A stretch of 64,000 nt of DNA from Myxosarcina sp. GI1. GTDB taxonomy: Bacteria; Cyanobacteriota; Cyanobacteriia; Cyanobacteriales; Xenococcaceae. Under the pieces are notes generated by a model that saw only the letters and a program-made list of their open reading frames with translations, was not told the DNA's origin and did no database searches. The stretch is from positions 58,623 to 122,622 of the forward strand of contig NZ_JRFE01000050.1 of assembly GCF_000756305.1 (NCBI RefSeq). The letters are read 5' to 3'. Every line of letters begins with the position of its first letter. The stretch's first letter is position 1. Shown here one piece after another: positions 57,293 to 64,000 of this stretch. A program made the translations under genes and the position numbers.

Positions 57293-58801
57293 ATGGGATT
57301 TGGCGATCGCTCAACCTCAGCAAAATCGAGGCTTGACGGCATATATTTTATCGGTATTTCATTGGCAACAATCTTAACTCCTCTCAACTTTGTGGCGCAG
57401 GCGCAACCAGTACCAAATAACACTCCCACTCAATTAGCCTCAGAACAAAGTATTATTTACGTCGATCCTCAAACTGGAAATGATACCAAGGGAGATGGTT
57501 CTCAACAATCTCCGTTTAAAACAATTACTCAAGCTTTAAAAATAGCCCAATTCAACACCACAATTGACTTAGCTTCGGGTACCTATAGCGAAGCGACTGG
57601 TGAAACTTTTCCCCTTATTATTGAAAAACCTGTCACCATTAAAGGCAGTGCTGGTGGTAAAGGACACAATATAGTTATTCGTGGCAATGGTTATTTTATT
57701 AGTCCTACGGGTGCGGGGCAAAATGTGGCAATTGTTGCTACCGATAGTGTTGCAGGAATTATTGGAGTAACTGTAACTAATCCTCACTCTAGGGGACATG
57801 GTTTGTGGATTGAGTCTGCTAGTCCCATTGTGGCAAGCAATACTTTTTCGGGTAACGGTAATACTGGTGTATCGGCAAACGGCAATAGTTCGCCGTTAAT
57901 TGAAGATAATTTGTTTTATAACAATGCTGGCAATGGCTTGTTAGTTTATGGAACTTCAACACCGCAAGTTAACAACAATACTTTTGAAAAAACTGGCTTT
58001 GGAGTTAGTGCAGTTCAAAATTCTGCCTTTATCTTAAAAAACAATAACTTTACCGATAATCGCATCGGGATTATTTTAGAAGGTGACTCCCAGGCAACTC
58101 TACGTAATAATCAAATTGAAAATTCGCTAGAAACTGGTTTAGTGGCAATCGCTCGTTCTCGTGCCGATTTGGGTACCGTTGCAGAACCTGGTAATAATAG
58201 CTTTCGTAATAATAAACTCGATATTCAAAACGCCAGCAGTAACTGGATTGTCGCAGTAGGTACTGACACCAGCAGTAATATTTCGGGCAACATAGATTTT
58301 AATGGCGATCGCGTGACTCCGATCGATACTGCTAACAATTTACCCTCAAGCGATCGCCCGATTGAGAGACTGCCAGCCGAACCATTGCCAACTCCCCGTG
58401 TTGCCTCCACAACTAACACTCAGCCAGAGGCTGTAACTAATGCCGAACGTCTGCCATCGCCGCCACCACTGGCGGAAGTAGAGACTGAAGAAAAAGAGTA
58501 CGTTTTTAACGCACCAGCAGCAGTATCACAGCCAGTACCTTTTCCTCCACAATCTTCTTCAAATAGTCAAGCTATTGTCATAAATGCGTCTAGTGCGGCA
58601 AGTGTTATTTACAAAGTTTTGGTAGAAGCCACTAATGACAGCCAGCAAACAACGGTGCGATCTCTATATCCCGAAGCCTTTGCGACTATCTATCAAGGTA
58701 AGTCGATGTTGCAGGTAGGAGCTTTTAATAATAAGAGTAAAGCAGAAACTACTTCTCGTTCTTTGCAGAACTTGGGGTTGAACACCTATATTCTGGATTA
58801 A
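57293..58801 (+). CDS. Secreted parallel beta-helix (DUF1565) protein with SPOR-like domain
   Basis: I use the ATG at 57293 (MGFGDRST) with GGGAGAAAGA upstream rather than the frame from 57266; this gives 502 residues. A signal peptide ends near VAQAQ. A DUF1565 start (IIYVDPQTGNDTKGDGSQQS PF) opens a right-handed beta helix at about 60-340 with Asn-ladder repeats (SPLIEDNLFYNNAGNGLLVY, STPQVNNNTFEKTGFGVSAV). A Pro-rich linker leads to a C-terminal SPOR-like domain (YKVLVEA ... MLQVGAFNNKSKAE), which would bind denuded septal peptidoglycan. Confidence 0.8.
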   Translation: MGFGDRSTSAKSRLDGIYFIGISLATILTPLNFVAQAQPVPNNTPTQLASEQSIIYVDPQTGNDTKGDGSQQSPFKTITQALKIAQFNTTIDLASGTYSEATGETFPLIIEKPVTIKGSAGGKGHNIVIRGNGYFISPTGAGQNVAIVATDSVAGIIGVTVTNPHSRGHGLWIESASPIVASNTFSGNGNTGVSANGNSSPLIEDNLFYNNAGNGLLVYGTSTPQVNNNTFEKTGFGVSAVQNSAFILKNNNFTDNRIGIILEGDSQATLRNNQIENSLETGLVAIARSRADLGTVAEPGNNSFRNNKLDIQNASSNWIVAVGTDTSSNISGNIDFNGDRVTPIDTANNLPSSDRPIERLPAEPLPTPRVASTTNTQPEAVTNAERLPSPPPLAEVETEEKEYVFNAPAAVSQPVPFPPQSSSNSQAIVINASSAASVIYKVLVEATNDSQQTTVRSLYPEAFATIYQGKSMLQVGAFNNKSKAETTSRSLQNLGLNTYILD

Positions 58802-58895
58802 ATCAATGCTGTTTGAGAGGTACAAATTTGAATTAGCAATAGAATTAAAATCGGTAGCAAACTCGCATTAAATAAATAAAACAAATAACTTAATT

Positions 58896-60383
58896 ATGTG
58901 TGGCATTCTTGGCGTATTCGACCGCAGTTCCGATAAAGACTATGATTTTCAACAAATGTTATCGACTTTGGTACATCGCGGACCAGATAACACGGGGATT
59001 TTCACCGAGGGCAATCTTACTTTGGGACACCAACGGCTGTCTATTGTCGATGTAGAAGGAGCGCATCAACCTTTTTGCAATGAAGAACACCAGCTTTATG
59101 CTATTTGTAACGGCGAGATTTACAACCATCAACAATTGCGATCGCAATTCCAAGACTATGCTTTTCGCTCTCAGGGAGATAGTGAAGTTATATTACCTCT
59201 CTACCAGCAATTTGGCTCGGAGTTAACTAGCCAGTTAGACGGTATGTTTGGTTTCTTTCTCAGTGAAGGAGATGATTTTATCGCAGCGCGAGATCCCATT
59301 GGCATAAAACCCCTATACTATGGCAAAAAAGATGATAGCTGGTTTTTCTCTTCGGAAATCAAAGCTTTAGTCGAACAAGTCGATGAAATTCACGAGTTTC
59401 CCAACGGCTATTATTATCGTTCTGGGCAGGGATTTTCACCTTATTATCAGCTACCAGAAGCACAAACCTTTATCGAAGATTTAGACAAGGTTATTCCTAA
59501 AATTCAGCAAACTCTGTCTAAAAGCGTCCAGAAACGCCTCATGTCCGACGTGCCTGTCGGTGTCTTTCTTAGTGGCGGTTTGGATTCGAGTATTATTGCT
59601 GCGGTAATGAAAGAACACATTGGCGAACTGCATTCTTTCTCTGTAGGATTGCCTACTTCTCCCGATCTTAAAGCAGCCCGTTTGGTAGCAGAACATATAG
59701 GCACAATACACCACGAATATGTCTATACAGAAGCAGAGATGCTCGAAATTCTCTCTGATGTAATTTATTACCTCGAATCTTTCGATCCTGCTCTAGTTCG
59801 CAGTGCTATTCCCTGCTATATGGTGTCGCGCCTTGCTAGTGAATACGTCAAGGTAGTGCTGAGTGGTGAAGGTGCCGACGAATTGTTTGCAGGCTATAGT
59901 TACTTTGTCGATTATGAAGATCCTCTTGCCCTACACAAAGAATCGATAAATATAGTTAAGGGATTGCACAATCTTAATTTGCAACGGGTAGATCGGATGA
60001 CTATGGCACACAGTATTGAAGGTCGCGTTCCCTTTTTGGATACCGAGTTTATCGAATTGTGTCTGAGCATCGCTCCCAAACTAAAACTCTATAAAACCTT
60101 TGGTATTGAAAAATGGCTGCTACGCAAAGCCTTTGAAGATAAGCTACCCCACGAAATAGTTTGGCGAGACAAAATGGAATTCGCTCAAGGTTGTGCTTCC
60201 TCAACAATATTACAAGACCATGCCGAAGCCAAGATTGATAAACAGGAAGTAGACAGGGCGATCGCCGAGGAGCTTCCTATAGGTAGCAAAGAAGAGTTAT
60301 TCTATTTTCGTATCTTCCAAAGCCATTTTCCCCATCCAGATGCGGCTAATTTAATTGGAAGGTGGCAGGGAAATCTGCATTAA
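58896..60383 (+). CDS. asnB: Asparagine synthase (glutamine-hydrolysing), short form
   Basis: The 495-residue protein has the N-terminal nucleophile Cys2 (MCGILGVFD), HRGPDNTG, CNGEIYNH and GDSEVILP of the glutaminase domain. The synthetase domain has the PP-loop FLSGGLDSS, LSGEGADELFAGY and MAHSIEGRVPFLD. It is about 60 residues shorter than E. coli AsnB, ending soon after the FP motif (IFQSHFPHPDA). It would amidate aspartate, though related enzymes amidate other acids. It is upstream of a methyltransferase and an osmoprotectant-type transporter on the same strand. Confidence 0.88.
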   Translation: MCGILGVFDRSSDKDYDFQQMLSTLVHRGPDNTGIFTEGNLTLGHQRLSIVDVEGAHQPFCNEEHQLYAICNGEIYNHQQLRSQFQDYAFRSQGDSEVILPLYQQFGSELTSQLDGMFGFFLSEGDDFIAARDPIGIKPLYYGKKDDSWFFSSEIKALVEQVDEIHEFPNGYYYRSGQGFSPYYQLPEAQTFIEDLDKVIPKIQQTLSKSVQKRLMSDVPVGVFLSGGLDSSIIAAVMKEHIGELHSFSVGLPTSPDLKAARLVAEHIGTIHHEYVYTEAEMLEILSDVIYYLESFDPALVRSAIPCYMVSRLASEYVKVVLSGEGADELFAGYSYFVDYEDPLALHKESINIVKGLHNLNLQRVDRMTMAHSIEGRVPFLDTEFIELCLSIAPKLKLYKTFGIEKWLLRKAFEDKLPHEIVWRDKMEFAQGCASSTILQDHAEAKIDKQEVDRAIAEELPIGSKEELFYFRIFQSHFPHPDAANLIGRWQGNLH

Positions 60384-60387
60384 AGAA
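60284..60387 (+). repeat. Direct repeat, copy 1 (3' end of asnB)
   Basis: This is the functional asnB tail from tagcaaagaagagttattct onward. It matches 60496-60599 at a constant offset of 212 bases, with about 12 mismatches in 104 by eye. The similarity continues weakly to about 60404. Confidence 0.92.
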
Positions 60388-60423
60388 TCGAGAACTTATC
60401 AATGAACAGTAAACAATGATAAC

Positions 60424-60444
60424 TGCTCATTGCTAATTGCTCAT
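60424..60444. repeat. Degenerate heptamer repeat (tgctcat/tgctaat)
   Basis: Three 7-bp units tgctcat, tgctaat and tgctcat in tandem, inside the spacer between the two asnB-tail copies. Confidence 0.7.
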
Positions 60445-60495
60445 TGTTGAAATTAACAATTTATTTAGTTAAGTACGATAAAGCTCGTATTTAAC

Positions 60496-60599
60496 TAGCA
60501 AAGAAGAGTTATTCTGTTTTCGTATCTTCCAAAGCCATTTTCCCCATTGAGATGCGCCTAATTCGATTGGGAAATGGCAGAGAAATATGCATTAAAAAA
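60496..60599 (+). repeat. Direct repeat, copy 2 (decayed asnB tail)
   Basis: This second copy of the asnB 3' end reads SKEELFCFRIFQSHFPH and then a TGA stop that copy 1 lacks, so it is non-functional as asnB. It lies directly upstream of the methyltransferase and supplies the open sequence from which a false N-terminal extension (from 60574) arises. Confidence 0.92.
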
Positions 60600-60612
60600 C
60601 TCGGAGAATTAT

Positions 60613-61866
60613 ATGCAATCGGTTGGATCGAGAACTTATAGCAAAGCCGTTAGTGAAGGGAAGTACGATCTTTATCTTGGTAATTTGTTTGGCAAATACG
60701 ATAATGTCCGTACTTATTGGGAAGATCGTTTAACGCGAATTGCCTTACGTCCTTATTTACGAAAATTGGTCGATTCTTGTCAAGAACAAAATAGAGGAGT
60801 TCGCATTGTCGATCTTGGCTGTGGTGCGGGACAAGGTTATCAAATCCTGACATTAATCGATCGCCAAGACTTAGATCTGGGTTTACAACATCAAAGGGTA
60901 CTGCCAGAAGAAAATATTGAAACTTACTTGGGTTTGGATATTTCTCAGGCAATGGTGGAAAAAGGCAACGAAATTTTTGAAGATAAGTCTAACGTTTCGT
61001 TTGCTCGAGCAGATCTTAGTGAAGGTCTAGGGAAGCTTAAAACTACACAATCTCCCTTCGATATCTATTTTTCTTCTTATGCTTCCTTATCCCATCTATC
61101 TAGAAAAGATTTAGTAACTCTGCTGCAAGATATTTGCCAACACGGTCACGACAATAGTGTAGTCGTACTAGATTTTGTGGGACGATACTCAATTGAGTGG
61201 CCCGATTACTGGTCGGCTCAAACTGAAACCGAAAAGGTGCGAGATTACTCTATGAGTTACCTGTATTCGGAAGCAACCCGTAAGCATTTAGATATTGAAT
61301 CTTTTCCCCTGCGATTTTGGACGGGTAGGGAAGTCAAACAACTAACTCAAGAAATAAGCGAGGCTACGGGGATTGAAATTGAAGTTTTAGAGTTAATGGA
61401 TCGCTCGGTAATGGTAGGTAGGCATACCGATACCAGAGAATATAATTCTCTACTCAAACCAATTCGCCGTTCGATTAATTCTCTCCATGAAGACTATATG
61501 CGTACTGATTTACAGGAGTTGATTTTAGACCCCAGGATGATTCCCAAACATTCGGAGATAGCTCCTTTTTTAAGACAGCTAGTAGAATCTTGGAATATTG
61601 TTGTCGAATACTGTCAGCAAAGACTTTGTCAAAATATTTCTTTAGTCAATTTGCAAGGATGGCATCATTATTCAAAGCCTTTGCAATTTGCCCTGATGAC
61701 TATCGATCGCGTCATCGCCGATGTTAGTTGGATGTGGTACGGCGATCCCAGAGCTAATATTATCGAACCGCAATTGGGTTATGCTTTACGGACTTTAGAA
61801 TACGAAATGCAGCAGGGTTTAGGTTGCGGTCACGGATTGGTAGCAATTCTTAAAATTAGTAAGTAA
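60613..61866 (+). CDS. SAM-dependent methyltransferase, unknown substrate
   Basis: I chose the ATG at 60613 (MQSVGSRTYSKAV) because GGAGAA lies 4 bases upstream; the ATG at 60574 sits in a duplicated asnB tail. The 417-residue protein has a class I SAM motif VRIVDLGCGAGQGYQIL (about 62-78), then LGLDISQAMVEKG and FARADLSEGLG. The C-terminal ~190 residues are a helical region with conserved-looking aromatic residues (GWHHYSKPLQF, DVSWMWYGDPRANI) that I do not recognise. Its stop abuts the ATG of the ABC ATPase. It may methylate a small molecule, possibly an amino acid; this is inference from context. Confidence 0.8.
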   Translation: MQSVGSRTYSKAVSEGKYDLYLGNLFGKYDNVRTYWEDRLTRIALRPYLRKLVDSCQEQNRGVRIVDLGCGAGQGYQILTLIDRQDLDLGLQHQRVLPEENIETYLGLDISQAMVEKGNEIFEDKSNVSFARADLSEGLGKLKTTQSPFDIYFSSYASLSHLSRKDLVTLLQDICQHGHDNSVVVLDFVGRYSIEWPDYWSAQTETEKVRDYSMSYLYSEATRKHLDIESFPLRFWTGREVKQLTQEISEATGIEIEVLELMDRSVMVGRHTDTREYNSLLKPIRRSINSLHEDYMRTDLQELILDPRMIPKHSEIAPFLRQLVESWNIVVEYCQQRLCQNISLVNLQGWHHYSKPLQFALMTIDRVIADVSWMWYGDPRANIIEPQLGYALRTLEYEMQQGLGCGHGLVAILKISK

Positions 61867-62844
61867 ATGAGTCAGTTTGCGATTGAGGCGATCGACCTGA
61901 CTAAAAAATATCGCGGAGTTACGGCAGTCGATCGCATTTCTTTTAGTATTAAATCTGGTGAAACTTTTGGCTTAATTGGTACGAGCGGTTGCGGTAAAAC
62001 AACTACCCTGAAAATGCTCAATCGTTTAATCGAGCCGACTGGGGGAAGAATTTTAATTAACGGCAAAGATGTTTGTAAATCTAAGTCGGAAAAATTACGT
62101 CAGGATATTGGTTATGTAATTCAAAATACGGGGCTGTTTCCCCACTACACTGTTGGTGAAAATGTAGCAGTCGTTCCTCGTTTAAAAAAGTGGAAAGAAA
62201 AGCGTATCGGCGATCGCACTAATAAGTTATTAGCAATGGTGGGATTACCTCCCCAACAATTTGCCCACCGCTATCCTCGCGAATTGAGTGGCGGACAACA
62301 GCAAAGGGTAGGTTTGGCTCGCGCCCTCGCTGCCGATCCGCCAATTGTCCTTTTAGACGAACCTTTTGGAGCCTTAGACCGCATTACTCGCAGTCAAATA
62401 CAGCAAGAATTCAAGCATTTGGAAAGCCTGTTGCAAAAAACTATGGTGCTGGTAACTCATGATGTTATGGAAGCAGTTACCTTATGCGATCGCCTGTGCT
62501 TGATGGATCGCGGCAAAGTAGAACAAATTGGCACTCCCAGACAATTGCTATTTCAGCCACAAAACGATTTTGTGCGAGATTTTTTCGACACCAATCGCTT
62601 TCAGTTAGAACTATCCGTTACTCATTTAGGAGAGTTGTTACCCTGGCTGCAACCACTAGCTTCAGAAACAGTTGCCCCCAAACAATATCGGCAAAACCAA
62701 AGCCTGCTCAATATCTTAGAAGATGTAGAGGCTTCTTCTCTTAAATCCTCTCTTGTCGGCATTAGCGACCGCCACGACCGCCAAATGCTAGTTACCAATT
62801 GCCAAGAACTGCTTAATGCCTTCTATCAATATAAAAAATCGTGA
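61867..62844 (+). CDS. ABC transporter ATPase, OpuCA/ProV-like (osmoprotectant type)
   Basis: The 325-residue ATPase has Walker A LIGTSGCGKTTTLKML, the Q-loop in VIQNTGLFPHYTVGENV, signature LSGGQQQRVGLARALA, Walker B VLLDEPFGALD and the switch His in VTHDVMEA. The INPUT-like RLIEPTGGRILI and IQNTGLFPHYTV are characteristic of the glycine betaine/choline/carnitine family. No clear CBS pair is visible in the C-terminal ~85 residues. The ATG immediately follows the methyltransferase stop, and the stop overlaps the next GTG. Confidence 0.92.
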   Translation: MSQFAIEAIDLTKKYRGVTAVDRISFSIKSGETFGLIGTSGCGKTTTLKMLNRLIEPTGGRILINGKDVCKSKSEKLRQDIGYVIQNTGLFPHYTVGENVAVVPRLKKWKEKRIGDRTNKLLAMVGLPPQQFAHRYPRELSGGQQQRVGLARALAADPPIVLLDEPFGALDRITRSQIQQEFKHLESLLQKTMVLVTHDVMEAVTLCDRLCLMDRGKVEQIGTPRQLLFQPQNDFVRDFFDTNRFQLELSVTHLGELLPWLQPLASETVAPKQYRQNQSLLNILEDVEASSLKSSLVGISDRHDRQMLVTNCQELLNAFYQYKKS

Positions 62845-64000
62845 GTCTCTGGAAGTTTTTTCTCAGCCAAAAAAGTGAAATCGCCGAACAAACCATAGAA
62901 CACATCGGCTTAACCGTTATTTCCCTGGCAATTGCGATCGCTATTGGGGTTACTGTCGGCATTATCTTAACTCGCTATCCCAAATTAGCCGAGCGCGTCA
63001 TCGGTGGAGTAGGAATTATTCAAACTATTCCCAGCGTGGCACTGTTGGGGTTTCTCTTACCCTTACTAGGTATTGGGGTGATTCCTGCGATTGTCGCTCT
63101 CTTTTTATACGCTCTGCTGCCGATAATTCGCAATACCTATGCGGGGATAGAAGAAGTAGATAGCTCCATTAAAGAAGCCGCTAGAGGCATGGGAATGCCC
63201 GACCTGCAAATTTTATATAAGGTAGAGTTACCTCTGGCAATTACGGTGATTTTTGCAGGGATACGTACTGCCGCGGTAACTACGGTAGGAGTAGCTACCC
63301 TCTGTGCTTTAATTGCCTCTGGCGGTTTGGGAGAATTTATATTTCGCGGTATTGCCTTAAATAATGTCAATATGATGCTGGCAGGTGCAATACCTGCGGC
63401 AGCTTTAGCTTTACTGCTAGATTTCTTATTAGGAGTCGTTCAACGTAACGTAGTTCGCTTTATTAAGCCGATGGCGATCGCCGCAGCAGTTTTACTGGCT
63501 ATAGCTATAGCTTGGCTAATCGTTCCCCAATTTCTCAATAATTCTTTTCAGGCAGGGTTTACCGCCGAATTTATGGAACGAGCCGATGGCTATCCTGGTT
63601 TGCGAGAACACTACGATTTAGAGTTGGATACTGTCGAACTAGATCCTGGTTTGATGTACGAAGCAGTCAAAGATGGCAGAGTAGGGGTAATTAGCGGTTT
63701 TTCCACCGATGGTAGAATTCAGGCTTTTAATCTTTCCGTTCTCGAAGATAACCGCAATTATTTTCCTCCTTACTATGCCGCTCCCGTAGTCAGAAGCCAA
63801 ACCTTAGAGCAATATCCTCAACTGCAAGAGGCGTTAGGAAAATTATCAGGTCAAATTTCTAACGAAGACATGACCAGACTCAATTATCAGGTAGATAGTC
63901 TCAATCGCTCTACTTTAGAAGTAGCTAAAGAATTTTTGCAAGAGCTTGGCTTAAAAACCCAAACCGTCCGTCGCGGTACGCCAGATATTATTATCGGCTC
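62841..64000 (+). CDS. OpuC-type permease fused to substrate-binding domain (3' end outside window)
   Basis: The GTG at 62841 overlaps the ATPase stop (GTGA), so translation is coupled. The open frame runs off the right edge after 386 codons. A BPD permease domain at about 10-215 includes the EAA loop (IKEAARGMGMPDLQILYKVE). Then come a further helix (about 213-232) and a binding-protein segment FTAEFMERADGYPGL, LDPGLMYEAVKDGRVGVISG, FSTDGRIQAF, FPPYYAAPVVR and LNYQVD. This is the C-terminal half of an OpuC/ProX-like domain. The last visible residues, GTPDIIIGS, resemble the beginning of that domain, so the halves appear in reversed order. Confidence 0.88.
   Translation, partial: MSLWKFFLSQKSEIAEQTIEHIGLTVISLAIAIAIGVTVGIILTRYPKLAERVIGGVGIIQTIPSVALLGFLLPLLGIGVIPAIVALFLYALLPIIRNTYAGIEEVDSSIKEAARGMGMPDLQILYKVELPLAITVIFAGIRTAAVTTVGVATLCALIASGGLGEFIFRGIALNNVNMMLAGAIPAAALALLLDFLLGVVQRNVVRFIKPMAIAAAVLLAIAIAWLIVPQFLNNSFQAGFTAEFMERADGYPGLREHYDLELDTVELDPGLMYEAVKDGRVGVISGFSTDGRIQAFNLSVLEDNRNYFPPYYAAPVVRSQTLEQYPQLQEALGKLSGQISNEDMTRLNYQVDSLNRSTLEVAKEFLQELGLKTQTVRRGTPDIIIG

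Noticed and set aside
60574..60612. Longer N-terminus for the methyltransferase
   Set aside because: The sequence is a duplicated asnB tail read in another frame, and the ATG at 60613 has a better Shine-Dalgarno.

Overview
The window is chromosomal DNA from a cyanobacterium. It carries genes for small photosystem subunits (psbK for PSII, psaM for PSI), a ferredoxin-dependent glutamate synthase, a cyanobacterial-type RNase E with the C-terminal Arg-rich PNPase-binding tail followed by rnhB, and many copies of the HIP1 octamer GCGATCGC. The base composition looks moderately AT-rich, and intergenic heptanucleotide repeats are present. Genus cannot be fixed from the sequence; a unicellular or baeocyte-forming lineage is only a guess. 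I found no tRNA, rRNA, CRISPR array, insertion sequence or prophage.

Layout. 1-5.9 kb: an HNH endonuclease cut by the left edge, psbK, an outer-membrane Omp85-like barrel with a conserved partner gene, a TPR protein, an FtsB-like coiled-coil protein, psaM and a TerC-like membrane protein. 5.9-16 kb: a SpoIID-like protein, a large CheA-type hybrid kinase without an HPt domain, purU, a YraN nuclease-fold protein, a lumenal pentapeptide-repeat protein and two tandem MscS channels. 16-27.5 kb: a Ski2-like helicase joined to an FAD oxidoreductase gene, an LpxB-like glycosyltransferase, a 1.3-kb gene-free leader before rne-rnhB, a DUF1997 protein, pheA and a Lon-N-domain protein. 27.6-32.7 kb: the str/S10 translation operon on the minus strand (rpsL-rpsG-fusA-tuf-rpsJ). 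32.8-41 kb: an IscA/SufA-like protein, a cupin, Fd-GOGAT with a candidate NtcA promoter, a decayed SGNH-hydrolase remnant and an SLH protein. 41-49 kb: rbgA, a PAP2 phosphatase, an SDR, a GT-B glycosyltransferase, a pseudokinase fused to a PsbP-like domain, a peroxiredoxin and ATP sulfurylase. 49-58.8 kb: a degenerate orthocaspase, an unknown conserved protein, cimA, two membrane proteins, a ComB-family protein and a secreted beta-helix/SPOR protein. 58.9-64 kb: asnB, a SAM methyltransferase and an OpuC/ProV-like ABC transporter running off the right edge.

Most of the window is housekeeping: translation, RNA decay, nitrogen and sulfur assimilation, and amino-acid synthesis. The least ordinary part is the right end. 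There an asnB-like amidotransferase, an uncharacterised methyltransferase and an osmoprotectant-type transporter lie in one direction. The junction carries a duplicated, decayed asnB tail, and the transporter's fused binding domain appears to be permuted. Two pseudoenzymes (a kinase and a caspase-like protein) also stand out.
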